From NCBI GenBank assembly GCA_039527025.1, contig BAAAJN010000008.1, positions 1 through 64,000 of the forward strand: a stretch of DNA of 64,000 nt, read 5' to 3'. Source of the stretch: Microlunatus lacustris (lineage in GTDB: Bacteria; Actinomycetota; Actinomycetes; Propionibacteriales; Propionibacteriaceae). How positions within the stretch are numbered: the first letter of the stretch is position 1; each line of letters opens with the position of its first letter. Position numbers and translations under genes: made by a program. Under the pieces are notes generated by a model. It saw nothing but the letters and a program-made list of their open reading frames with translations. It ran no database searches and had not been told where the DNA came from. Positions 53,002 through 61,517 of the stretch are shown here, in pieces.

Positions 53002-55068
53002 ATGGGTGGTCGCTCCCGTCGGGGACCGCGTCCGGCTGAGCCCCCGGCCCGGGGTCCCGCGCTGTCCCGGCGCTGGCTCGCCGTCCTGCTGCTGCTCGCG
53101 GCGGTCTTCGCCGGCCTGCGGGTCGTGCACCTGCTGCAGGAGCCGGCCCAGACCGCCGCGCTGGTCACCGACCAGGTGGTCCTCGTGGGCGTCACCGGCC
53201 GGCCGTCGCTCACCCCGACCGACCGCGAGGTCGTCGAGGCGCACCTCGACGACGTCCAGGTCGGCGCGGTCAACGTCCGGCCCCGCTACCTGGGGGACTG
53301 CGCCGCCGCCGGGTGGACCACGCTCGGGGCCGGCCGCCGGGCCGCCGTCGGCGGGCTGTGCGACCCGCAGGTCGTCGACGGCCGGGTCGCGGACTGGGAC
53401 GCCCGGGTGGCCGCTGCGGCGGCCCGCCGGGGTGACGCCCGGCTGGGCACCCTCGCCGGATCGGTCGAGGGCTGCGTGGCCGCGGTCGGACCCGGAGCCG
53501 CGCTGGCCGCTGCCCGGCCCGACGGCACGCTGGCCGACTACCGGACCGTCGAGGAGTTCCTGGCCGACGGGCTGAGCACGAGCTGCCCGACGACGCTGGT
53601 CGACGCCGGTCCGCAGAGCGACGTGGTCCTCAGCCGGCTCGCCGACGACCCGGACCGGACGCTGCTGGTCAGCGGGATCGGCCCCGCTCCGGGCTCGATC
53701 GACCCGGCTCTGCAGGTGACCTACCGGCTGGGCGCCACCGTCCCCGGCTGGCTCACCTCGGCCAGCACCCGGCGGACGGGCGTCGTCACCGTGACCGATC
53801 TGACCCGGACGCTGGTCGACCACGACGCCCCGGCCGGGGCGCCGGTGCCCAGCACCGTCGACGGCTCCCCGCTGGCCGCCCGGCCCGCCGAGCTCAGCGT
53901 GCCGCTGGTCGAGGACCACCTGGCCGCGGTGGCGGCGCTGTCGGACGGGGTGGTCGTCGGCTACCTGGTCCTCGGCGGGTTCGGCACCGTGCTGTTCCTC
54001 GTCGGCCTGGTGCAGACGCTGCGTCGCCGCTTCGCCGTGCCGCGGCTCATCCTCACCTTCGGCACCGTGCTGGGCGCGGCGATGATGCTGACCGGCTCGG
54101 TGCCCTGGGCCGGCAGCGGGGCGCCCGGCCTGGTCCTCGGCGTCGCGGTCATCGGCTGGTCCCTGCTGCTCACCGCCGCCGCGCTGGCCCTGGCCGCCCG
54201 GCTGGCGGTGCCGGCCGCGGTCGCCGGAGCGGCGCTCACGGTGGCGGCCTTCACCGTCGACGCCGCGCTCGGTGGCCCGATGCAGGCCGGCTCCATGCTG
54301 AACTCCCGGCCGATCTTCGGGTGGCGCTGGTACGGCTTCGGCAACGTCACCTTCGCCGTCTACGCCACCGCCGCCCTGGTGCTGGCCGGCTGGCTGGCGC
54401 AGCGGTTCCTGGCCACCGGTCACCGGCGGGCGGCCGTGGTCGCCGTGGCCGTCGTCGGGTTCGGCGTCGTGCTCTGCGAGGGCTGGCCGACCATGGGCAC
54501 CGACTTCGGCGGCGTCGTCGCCCTCACCCCGCCGGTGCTCTGGCTGCTGCTGGTCGTCGCCGGGGTCCAGATCACGTGGGCGCGGCTGCTCGCCGTCGGC
54601 GGGTCGGCCGTGGTCGCGATCGCCGCCATCTCGCTGCTCGACTGGTCCCGTGGTCCCGACCAGCGCAGCCACCTCGGCGCCTTCGTCCAGCGGGTCCTGG
54701 ACGGGGACGCGGTCGACGTGGTCAGCCGCAAGGCGGTCGCCTCGGCCGAGACCGTGGTCAGCGGGCTCGGCATCGGCTCGCTGGTCATCGGGGTGGTGCT
54801 CTGGCTGCTGGTGCTGCGCTGCGCGCTCCCGGTGCTGCGCGCAGGGTTCCCGACGTTGCCCGCCGTCCTGCAGGCCGCGCTGGCCACCGCGGTGCTCGGC
54901 ACCCTGCTCAACGACGGCGGGATCAGCGTCTGGCTGACCGGCACCGCGATGGTGGCGATCACCGTCGGCTGGTTCTGCCTGGACCACGCGCTGCGCGAGG
55001 GCTGGCCCTCCCCGGCCCCGGGCCGGGAGCTGTGGACGTGGCTCGGCCGGGGGACCGCCCGCCGGTAG
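53002..55068 (+). CDS. Large polytopic membrane protein of unknown function, between purQ and purL
   Basis: 688 residues from ATG 53002. A basic N-terminus and one anchor (about 25-45) lead to an extracytoplasmic domain (about 46-310) with 'AGWTTLGAGRRA' and two or three Cys pairs; it may be a degenerate alkaline-phosphatase-like fold. The C-terminal half has about ten membrane helices with conserved-looking loops: 'GWRWYGFGNVTFAVY', 'EGWPTMGTDFGGVVAL', 'DQRSHLGAFVQ' and 'LLNDGGISV'. I recall similar 'GxGN...NDxG' membrane proteins in Firmicutes and actinobacteria, all uncharacterised. The eight-base gap suggests co-transcription with purSQ. Confidence 0.82.
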   Translation: MGGRSRRGPRPAEPPARGPALSRRWLAVLLLLAAVFAGLRVVHLLQEPAQTAALVTDQVVLVGVTGRPSLTPTDREVVEAHLDDVQVGAVNVRPRYLGDCAAAGWTTLGAGRRAAVGGLCDPQVVDGRVADWDARVAAAAARRGDARLGTLAGSVEGCVAAVGPGAALAAARPDGTLADYRTVEEFLADGLSTSCPTTLVDAGPQSDVVLSRLADDPDRTLLVSGIGPAPGSIDPALQVTYRLGATVPGWLTSASTRRTGVVTVTDLTRTLVDHDAPAGAPVPSTVDGSPLAARPAELSVPLVEDHLAAVAALSDGVVVGYLVLGGFGTVLFLVGLVQTLRRRFAVPRLILTFGTVLGAAMMLTGSVPWAGSGAPGLVLGVAVIGWSLLLTAAALALAARLAVPAAVAGAALTVAAFTVDAALGGPMQAGSMLNSRPIFGWRWYGFGNVTFAVYATAALVLAGWLAQRFLATGHRRAAVVAVAVVGFGVVLCEGWPTMGTDFGGVVALTPPVLWLLLVVAGVQITWARLLAVGGSAVVAIAAISLLDWSRGPDQRSHLGAFVQRVLDGDAVDVVSRKAVASAETVVSGLGIGSLVIGVVLWLLVLRCALPVLRAGFPTLPAVLQAALATAVLGTLLNDGGISVWLTGTAMVAITVGWFCLDHALREGWPSPAPGRELWTWLGRGTARR

Positions 55069-55071
55069 GGT
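55066..55071 (+). promoter_or_regulatory. Leaderless -10 hexamer for purL
   Basis: TAGGGT, seven bases before GTG 55079; it overlaps the last codon and stop of the preceding gene. Confidence 0.5.
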
Positions 55072-55078
55072 CGGCCCC

Positions 55079-57370
55079 GTGGCGGACACGGTCGAGAACG
55101 CGGCGGCGACCCCGGAGCAGGCGCAGCCCTGGGCCGAGCTGGGGCTCAAGGAGGAGGAGTACCAGCGGATCCGCGAGATCCTCGGCCGCCGGCCCTCGTC
55201 CTCGGAGCTGGCCATGTACTCGGTCATGTGGTCCGAGCACTGCTCCTACAAGTCCTCGAAGGTGCACCTGCGCCGCTTCGGCGAGCTCAGCCAGGACACC
55301 CCCGCCGGGAAGCTGCTGGCCGGCATCGGCGAGAACGCCGGGGTCGTCGACATCGGCCAGGGCTACGCCGTCACCTTCAAGATCGAGTCGCACAACCACC
55401 CCAGCTACGTGGAGCCGCACCAGGGTGCGGCCACCGGCGTCGGCGGCATCGTCCGCGACATCTTGGCCATGGGTGCGCGTCCGGTCGGGGTGATGGACGC
55501 GCTGCGCTTCGGTCCGCTGGACGAGCCCGACACGCACCGGGTGCTGCCCGGCGTCGTCTCCGGCGTCGGTGGCTACGGCAACTGCCTGGGCCTGCCCAAC
55601 ATCGGCGGCGAGGTCGTCTTCGACCGCAGCTACCTGGGCAACCCGCTGGTCAACGCGCTCTGCGTCGGCGTCCTGCGGCACGAGGACCTGCACCTGGCCA
55701 AGGCCACCGGCGCGGGGAACCAGGTCATCCTCTACGGCGCGGCCACCGGCGGCGACGGCATCGGCGGGGCCTCGATCCTGGCCTCGGAGACCTTCGACGA
55801 CGACAAGCCGTCCAAGCGGCCCGCCGTGCAGGTCGGCGACCCGTTCATGGAGAAGCTGCTCATCGAGTGCACGCTGGAGCTGTTCGCGGCCGGGGTGATC
55901 ACCGGTATCCAGGACTTCGGCGCGGCCGGCATCTCCTGCGCCACCTCCGAGCTGGCCGCGGCGGGCGACGGCGGCATGCACGTCGAGCTCGACCGGGTGC
56001 CGCTGCGGGACTCCTCGCTGGCCCCGGAGGAGATCTTGATGAGCGAGTCGCAGGAGCGGATGATGGCCGTCGTCGAGCCCGGCGACGTCGAGCGGTTCCT
56101 CCAGATCTGCGCCAAGTGGGACGTCCAGGCCACGGTGGTCGGGGAGGTCACCGAGGACGACCGGCTCGTCATCGAGTGGCACGGCGAGACGATCGTCGAC
56201 GTCGACCCCCGCACCGTCGCGCACGAGGGCCCGGTCTACGAGCGGCCCTACGCCCGGCCCGACGGGCAGGACGCGGTCCAGGCCGACAGCGTCGACCGGC
56301 TGCCGCGCCCGGTCACCGGGGACGAGCTGGCTGCCACGCTGCTCCGGCTGGTCGGCTCGCCCAACCTCTGCGACGTCTCGTGGATCACCAACCAGTACGA
56401 CCGCTACGTCCGTGGCAACTCGGTGCTGGCGCAGCCCGAGGACGCCGGGATGCTGCGGATCGACGAGGAGACCGGCCTCGGCGTGGCGCTGGCCACCGAC
56501 TGCAACGGCCGGTTCACGCTGCTCGACCCCTACGCCGGCGCCCAGCTGGCGCTGGCCGAGGCCTACCGCAACGTCGCCGTCACCGGCGCCCAGCCGGTGG
56601 CGGTCAGCGACTGCCTCAACTTCGGCTCCCCCGAGGACCCCGCGGTGATGTGGCAGTTCACCCAGGCCATCGCCGGCCTGGTGGACGGCTGCAAGGTGCT
56701 CGGCACGCCGGTCACCGGCGGCAACGTCAGCTTCTACAACCAGACCGGCAGCACGCCGATCCTGCCCACCCCGGTCGTCGGGGTGATGGGCGTGATCGAC
56801 GACGTCCGCCGGCGCACCCCCGTCGGCTTCGCCGCCGAGGGAGACGTCGTGCTGCTGCTCGGCGACACCCGCGACGAGCTGGCCGGCTCGGCCTGGGCCG
56901 ACGTCGTCCACGACCACCTCGGTGGCCGACCGCCGCAGGTGGACCTGGCCCACGAGCAGCGGCTGGCCGCGGTGCTCGTGGAGGCCGCCCGCCGCGGGCT
57001 GCTGACCAGCGCCCACGACCTCTCCGAGGGTGGGCTGGCCCAGGCGCTCGTCGAGTCCTGCCTGCGCCGGGGGCACGGCGTCGCCGTCGAGCTGCCCGAG
57101 GGCGACGACCCGTTCGTCGCGCTGTTCTCCGAGAGCGCCGGCCGGGTGCTGGTCTCGCTGCCCGGGGCGCAGGCCGACGCCCTCGCCGCCCTGTGCGCCG
57201 CGCACGACGTCCCGCTGCACGCGCTCGGCCGGGTCACCGGCACCGACGACGCGGTGGTCGCGGTCGCCGGCCAGTTCCGCCTGCCGCTGGCGCAGATCCG
57301 CGCCATCTGGTCGGCCACCCTGCCCGAGGTGCTGGCCGCCGACCCGGTCGCGGTCGTCGCCGGCGCCTGA
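55079..57370 (+). CDS. purL: FGAM synthetase large subunit PurL (small-type)
   Basis: 763 residues from GTG 55079, the length of the PurS/PurQ-dependent type. Family blocks are 'MYSVMWSEHCSYKSSK', 'VTFKIESHNHPSYVEPHQGAATGVGGIVRDI', 'GVVSGVGGYGNCLGLPNIGGEV', 'MSESQERMMAVV' and 'TDCNGRF'. It converts FGAR to FGAM with ATP and ammonia from PurQ. Its stop TGA (57368-57370) is formed by the first unit of the repeat array that follows. Confidence 0.97.
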   Translation: MADTVENAAATPEQAQPWAELGLKEEEYQRIREILGRRPSSSELAMYSVMWSEHCSYKSSKVHLRRFGELSQDTPAGKLLAGIGENAGVVDIGQGYAVTFKIESHNHPSYVEPHQGAATGVGGIVRDILAMGARPVGVMDALRFGPLDEPDTHRVLPGVVSGVGGYGNCLGLPNIGGEVVFDRSYLGNPLVNALCVGVLRHEDLHLAKATGAGNQVILYGAATGGDGIGGASILASETFDDDKPSKRPAVQVGDPFMEKLLIECTLELFAAGVITGIQDFGAAGISCATSELAAAGDGGMHVELDRVPLRDSSLAPEEILMSESQERMMAVVEPGDVERFLQICAKWDVQATVVGEVTEDDRLVIEWHGETIVDVDPRTVAHEGPVYERPYARPDGQDAVQADSVDRLPRPVTGDELAATLLRLVGSPNLCDVSWITNQYDRYVRGNSVLAQPEDAGMLRIDEETGLGVALATDCNGRFTLLDPYAGAQLALAEAYRNVAVTGAQPVAVSDCLNFGSPEDPAVMWQFTQAIAGLVDGCKVLGTPVTGGNVSFYNQTGSTPILPTPVVGVMGVIDDVRRRTPVGFAAEGDVVLLLGDTRDELAGSAWADVVHDHLGGRPPQVDLAHEQRLAAVLVEAARRGLLTSAHDLSEGGLAQALVESCLRRGHGVAVELPEGDDPFVALFSESAGRVLVSLPGAQADALAALCAAHDVPLHALGRVTGTDDAVVAVAGQFRLPLAQIRAIWSATLPEVLAADPVAVVAGA

Positions 57371-57619
57371 GCCACCGGCTCCCGCGCCCTGAGCTACCGG
57401 CCCCCCGCGCCCTGAGCCACCGGCCCCCTGTGCCCTGAGCCACCGGCCCCCCGCGCCCTGAGCCACCGGCCCCCTGTGCCCTGAGCCACCGGCCCCCCGC
57501 GCCCTGAGCCACCGGCCCCCTGTGCCCTGAGCTTGTCGAAGGGCCTTCGACAGGCTCATGCCCTTCGGCAGGCTCAGGGCCCCTTCGACAGGCTCAGGGC
57601 CCCTTCGGCAGGCTCAGGG
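57367..57619. repeat. Convergent-junction repeat, site 3: 23-bp units, palindrome, then 18-20-bp units
   Basis: CTGAG occurs at 57367, 57389, 57412, 57435, 57458, 57481, 57504 and 57527, spaced 23 bp (first 22). Units of CCCTGAGCCACCGGCCCCC alternate between tails TGTG and CGCG, giving a 46-bp higher-order period. The copy at 57527 opens the 33-bp palindrome with TGTCGAAGGGCCTTCGACAG. After it, CAGGCTCA recurs at 57551, 57569, 57589 and 57609. The array ends nine bases from the convergent SIS gene. Confidence 0.88.
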
Positions 57620-57627
57620 ATCGGGGG

Positions 57628-58410
57628 CTACGGCCCGCCGCTCTTCACCCGGTCGCCGTACCGCTCGCGCAGCCGCTCGTTGTTCTCGTCCCCGCCGGGG
57701 ATGTTGGCCGAGATGAGGATCGGGACCTCCTCGCCGGCCTCCAGCAGCAGGCCGCAGACCTCGGTGACGAGCATCTGCGCGATCAGGGTGCTGGTGACGG
57801 TCGACGTGGCCAGCACGGCGCCCCGGGCGCGCCCTCCGGCGTCGTCGGGCAGCGCGAGCTCCGCGTCGCCGAAGGCCCCGCGGTTGTCGATGACCACGTC
57901 GGCCAGCTCGAACAGCCGCAGGCCGCTCGGGTGCCGGGAGGTGATCCGCGTGGTGTGGTCCATCGACGTCACCACGACCAGCCGGTGGCCGCGCTCCTTG
58001 ACCAGCCGGGCCAGCTCGACGGTCGAGCCGTTGCCGCCCGAGTTCGAGCAGATGATGAAGACGTCCGCCGGGTCGATGGCGTGCACGGCCAGCAGCTGTG
58101 CGGCCAGCGAGGGATCGCGCTCCAGGTAGGGGTCCATCACCTGGTCCGGGGTGAGGTCGCCGTAGAAGGTCAGGTCGGACAGCGAGATCCGGTTGGCCGG
58201 CACCAGGCCGCCGGCCCGGCCGGCGATCTCGGAGGCGAAGCTGCGGGAGTGACCGGTGCCGAACACCTGGATCACCCCACCCGCGGTCAGCGACTCCACG
58301 ACGAGCGCCGCCGCCGCCGCGATCTGGTCCTGCTGGCTGTCGACGACCTTGTCGAAGGCCTCGCGCAGCATCCGCGCGGCGGTCTGCTGGTTGATGCTGG
58401 GATGACTCAT
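57628..58410 (-). CDS. SIS-domain protein (UPF0309-like sugar isomerase family)
   Basis: 260 residues from ATG 58410, after AAGAGGTAG. One SIS domain with 'GVIQVFGTGHSRSFASEIAGRAGG', 'FIICSNSGGNGSTVELARLVKERGHRLVVVTSMDHT' and 'HPSGLRLFELADVVIDN'. These proteins bind sugar phosphates and usually sit with sugar transporters or kinases; none is adjacent here, although a second, double-SIS protein is at 35812. The reaction is unknown. Confidence 0.9.
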   Translation of the reverse strand: MSHPSINQQTAARMLREAFDKVVDSQQDQIAAAAALVVESLTAGGVIQVFGTGHSRSFASEIAGRAGGLVPANRISLSDLTFYGDLTPDQVMDPYLERDPSLAAQLLAVHAIDPADVFIICSNSGGNGSTVELARLVKERGHRLVVVTSMDHTTRITSRHPSGLRLFELADVVIDNRGAFGDAELALPDDAGGRARGAVLATSTVTSTLIAQMLVTEVCGLLLEAGEEVPILISANIPGGDENNERLRERYGDRVKSGGP

Positions 58411-58490
58411 CGCTACCTCTTCCGACGGCCGCCGGCAACCCTTGTCCCCGCGAGCGGCTGGTGGGTGGGGATCTTACCGAGCGCGGCCTC

Positions 58491-58496
58491 TAGGCT
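58491..58496 (+). promoter_or_regulatory. Leaderless -10 hexamer for the M20 peptidase
   Basis: TAGGCT, seven bases before ATG 58504. Confidence 0.55.
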
Positions 58497-58503
58497 CGGC
58501 CCC

Positions 58504-59844
58504 ATGACGCTGGGGGAGACGGTACGGGCTCAGCAGCCCGCGGTGCGCGCCGACCTCGAGGCCCTGGTGGCGGTCCCCTCGGTGAGTGCCGATCCGGCGC
58601 GGGCGGGGGAGGTGCAGCGCAGCGCCGACCAGGTGGCGGACCTGCTGCGCGACCTCGGCTGCCCCGACGTGCAGGTGGCGCGCGTCGACGGCGGGCAGCC
58701 CGCGGTGATCGGCCGGTTCCCGGCGCCCGAGGGTGCACCGACGGTCTGCCTGTACGCCCACCACGACGTCCAGCCGGAGGGCGACCTGGCGCTGTGGACC
58801 AGCCCGCCGTTCACCGCCACCGAGCGGGACGGCCGGTTGTTCGGCCGGGGGACTGCCGACGACAAGGGCGGCCTCGCCGTCCACCTCGCCGCCCTGCGGG
58901 CCTTCGACGGCCGCCCCCCGGTCGGGGTGACCGTCTTCGTCGAGGGCGAGGAGGAGATCGGCTCCCCGACCCTGGCCCGGCTGCTGGCCGAGCACCGCGA
59001 GGCCCTGGCCGCCGACGTCTTCGTCATCGCCGACTCCGCCAACTGGGCCGTCGGCCGGCCGGCGTTCACCACCTCGCTGCGGGGGCTGGCCGACTGCGTC
59101 GTCGAGCTCCGCACCCTGGACCACGCCATCCACTCCGGCTCCTACGGCGGGGTCGTGCCCGACGCCCTGACCACGCTGTGCCGGCTGCTGGCCACCCTGC
59201 ACGACGAGAACGGGGACGTCGCCGTCGCCGGCCTGGCCACCAGCCCGCCGCCGCAGCTCGAGTACCCCGAGGACCGGCTGCGCGCCGAGTCCGGCCTGCT
59301 CGACGGCGTGCAGCAGATCGGCACCGGCACCGTCGTCGAGCGGTTGTGGTGCAAGCCGGCGATCGCGGTCATCGCGCTGGACGCGACCCCGGTGGACCGC
59401 GCCTCCAACACGCTCGCCCCGGTGGCCCGGGCCAAGATCAGCCTGCGGCTCGCTCCCGGGGACGACGCCCGGGCCGCCTCGACGAAGCTGGTCGAGCACC
59501 TGCACGCGCACACGCCGTGGGGTGCCCAGCTGACGGTGCTGGAGGGCGACACGGGCGAACCCAGCACGATCGGCTTCGAGGGGCCGGTGGCCGAGGTCGC
59601 CCGGCAGGCCTTCGCCGACGCCTGGGGGGTCGAGCCGGTGTTCACCGGCCAGGGCGGCTCCATCCCGATGGTGGCCGACTTCAGCACCGCGTTCCCCGAC
59701 GCGACCGTGCTGGTCACCGCGGTCGGCGACCCGGACACCCGGGCACACGGGGCCGACGAGTCCCTGCACCTCGGCGACTTCGAGGCCGCCTGCGTCGCCG
59801 AGGCCCTGCTGCTGCAGGGGATCGCCGACCTCCCGGTTCGCTGA
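58504..59844 (+). CDS. M20-family dipeptidase/amidohydrolase
   Basis: 446 residues from ATG 58504. Metal-binding motifs are 'CLYAHHDVQPEGD' (first His/Asp), 'GRGTADDKGGLAVHL' (bridging Asp) and 'VFVEGEEEIGSPTL' (catalytic Glu pair). A dimerisation lid domain occupies about 190-330, and 'GPDxxxH'-type residues are seen in 'ESLHLGDFE'. It hydrolyses dipeptides or N-acyl amino acids using zinc. Probably leaderless. It is divergent from the SIS gene. Confidence 0.92.
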   Translation: MTLGETVRAQQPAVRADLEALVAVPSVSADPARAGEVQRSADQVADLLRDLGCPDVQVARVDGGQPAVIGRFPAPEGAPTVCLYAHHDVQPEGDLALWTSPPFTATERDGRLFGRGTADDKGGLAVHLAALRAFDGRPPVGVTVFVEGEEEIGSPTLARLLAEHREALAADVFVIADSANWAVGRPAFTTSLRGLADCVVELRTLDHAIHSGSYGGVVPDALTTLCRLLATLHDENGDVAVAGLATSPPPQLEYPEDRLRAESGLLDGVQQIGTGTVVERLWCKPAIAVIALDATPVDRASNTLAPVARAKISLRLAPGDDARAASTKLVEHLHAHTPWGAQLTVLEGDTGEPSTIGFEGPVAEVARQAFADAWGVEPVFTGQGGSIPMVADFSTAFPDATVLVTAVGDPDTRAHGADESLHLGDFEAACVAEALLLQGIADLPVR

Positions 59845-59961
59845 GCGGCAGCACGGGACCGGCGGGAATGTCCCGGCCGGATCGGTTGCTGGACCAGACA
59901 GCGCCCGGCACCAGTCCGGGCGATGGCAACGGCGCCTCCACCACGCACTCTGGAGGATCCC

Positions 59962-60135
59962 TTGAAGAACTACGTCACGTCCGCCCTGCACGCTCTCGAG
60001 GCCCGACGGGCCGAGGGCGCCTGGTCCCGGCTGGACCGCCAGCCGCTCGGCTACCCGACGCTGGAGTCCGCTCCCGACGAGGACGCCCCGGAGATGCGCC
60101 ACTACCTCGCTGCGCAGACCTCGCAGACCGTCTGA
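59962..60135 (+). CDS. Small protein with TTG start, function unknown
   Basis: 57 residues from TTG 59962, five to six bases after TGGAGGATCC, the best ribosome site in the region; a longer reading from ATG 59923 has no such site. It begins MKNYVTSALHALEARR, is charged and soluble, and ends 'MRHYLAAQTSQTV'. No domain is recognised. It has its own 117-bp leader region and a strong terminator, which supports it being an independently expressed gene. Confidence 0.72.
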   Translation: MKNYVTSALHALEARRAEGAWSRLDRQPLGYPTLESAPDEDAPEMRHYLAAQTSQTV

Positions 60136-60145
60136 GGCCTCGCCC

Positions 60146-60181
60146 CAGGACCGCCCGGCACACCCGCGCCGGGCGGTCCTG
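60146..60181. terminator. Strong terminator between the small gene and glycerate kinase
   Basis: A perfect 14-bp stem, CAGGACCGCCCGGC (60146-60159) with its complement at 60168-60181, and an 8-base loop. It lies between convergent genes and can serve both. Confidence 0.82.
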
Positions 60182-60192
60182 CGCGTCCGGGC

Positions 60193-61341
60193 TCAGCGGA
60201 GCCAGTCGGCGGCGATCGTGGCCCCGGTCCGGGTGAGCAGCACGTCGGCCCGGGCGATGCTGCGGGCCACGTCGGGCTCCAGCGCGGTCAGCGGGTAGAC
60301 GGCCGCGAAGCCCGCCGCCACACTCTCGGCCGGCGTCAGCAGGCTGCGGCCGGCGACGACGACGACGGGGACACCGGTGGCCCGGGCCCGGTCGAGCACC
60401 CCGACGGGCGCCTTGCCGGCCAGCGACTGGGCGTCCAGCGAGCCCTCGCCCGTCACCACCAGGGAGGCACCGGCCAACCGGGCGTCGAAGCAGACGAGGT
60501 CCAGCACCAGCTCGATCCCCGAACGCATCTCCCCACCCAGCAGGGCCAGCGCGGCGAAGCCGGTGCCGCCGGCCGCGCCCGCCCCGGCTCGGACCGCGTG
60601 GTCGGTGCCGGTGGCTGCCGAGACCACGGCCGACCAGCGGGCGAGAGCCGCGTCCAGCTGCGCCACCTGGGTGGGGTCCGCCCCCTTCTGCGGGCCGAAG
60701 ACCGCGGCGGCGCCGGCTGGTCCCAGCAGCGGCGAGGTGACGTCGCTGGCCACCAGCACCCGGACCCCGGTCAGCCGGGAGCGCAGCGCGTCGAGGTCCA
60801 CGGCGTCGAGACCGGCCAGCGCGGCGCCGCCCGGCGCGAGCTCCCGCCCGTCGGCGTCGAGCAGTCGGGCGCCCAGCGCCTGGACCAGGCCGGCTCCGCC
60901 GTCGGTCGAGGCGCTGCCGCCGAGCCCCAGGACCAGCTCGCGGACCCCCGCGTCCACCGCGTGCCCGACCACCAGGCCGAGCCCGTGGGTCGAGGCGTGC
61001 AGGGGGTCGGAGCGGCCGTCCGGCAGCAGGTCGAGACCGACGACGGCCGCCAGCTCGACGACGGCGCGATCGCCCTGCCGGGCGTAGCGGGCGGTCGAGG
61101 GCTCCCCGGTCGGCCCGGTGGCCGAGCACCGGACCTCGGCGTAGCCCGCGCTCAGCGCGGCGTCGACGGTGCCGTCGCCCCCGTCGGCGACCGGCAGCTC
61201 GACGACGTCGAGGCCCGGGTGCACCTGGCGCAGCCCACGGGCGAGCGATGCCGCCACCTGCACGGCGGGCAGGCAGCCCTTGAACTTGTCGGGGGCCACG
61301 AGCACGCGGCGCGGCGGGACGGACGTCGCAGGCTGGGACAC
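60193..61341 (-). CDS. Glycerate kinase (type I)
   Basis: 382 residues from GTG 61341, six bases after GGAGAGG; a longer frame to 61512 would overlap zwf's promoter and is rejected. 'RVLVAPDKFKGCLPAVQVAASLARGLRQVHPGLDVVELPVADGGDGTVDA' is the glycerate kinase start, followed by 'ELVLGLGGSASTDGGAGLVQALGARLLDADGREL' and 'GEGSLDAQSLAGKAPVGVLDRAR'. It phosphorylates D-glycerate, probably to 2-phosphoglycerate. TACCCT, about 44 bases upstream, may be its -10. It is divergent from zwf. Confidence 0.93.
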   Translation of the reverse strand: MSQPATSVPPRRVLVAPDKFKGCLPAVQVAASLARGLRQVHPGLDVVELPVADGGDGTVDAALSAGYAEVRCSATGPTGEPSTARYARQGDRAVVELAAVVGLDLLPDGRSDPLHASTHGLGLVVGHAVDAGVRELVLGLGGSASTDGGAGLVQALGARLLDADGRELAPGGAALAGLDAVDLDALRSRLTGVRVLVASDVTSPLLGPAGAAAVFGPQKGADPTQVAQLDAALARWSAVVSAATGTDHAVRAGAGAAGGTGFAALALLGGEMRSGIELVLDLVCFDARLAGASLVVTGEGSLDAQSLAGKAPVGVLDRARATGVPVVVVAGRSLLTPAESVAAGFAAVYPLTALEPDVARSIARADVLLTRTGATIAADWLR

Positions 61342-61517
61342 CGGGAGCCTCTCCGAGGGGGGCGCGGACGCGCACCAGGGTAGGGAGGATCGGGGGGCGG
61401 CGACCACGGAGGGGTCGTCCGAGACTCCACCGGTGGGCCTGGCGGTGCGATGGGTCGGTCGTGTGACGGGCGCGGCCCCCCTGTTGTGGCCCCTGCCCGG
61501 GAGTGCAAGCATCAGGC

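Noticed and set aside
52813..55227. 804-codon open frame opposite the membrane protein at 53002
   Set aside because: The plus-strand frame has clear membrane helices and operon spacing; the antisense frame is low-complexity.
54959..57559. 866-codon open frame opposite purL
   Set aside because: Antisense shadow of purL; composition is Gly/Asp/His-rich with no recognisable domain.
57533..58129. Open frames starting MSKGLRQAQ or similar at 12876, 33326 and 57533
   Set aside because: They are translations of the palindromic intergenic repeat and run antisense to real genes. The shared peptide reflects the DNA repeat, not a protein family.
61503..61517. zwf starting at GTG 61503
   Set aside because: It adds five residues with no ribosome site; 61518 was preferred, with low certainty.
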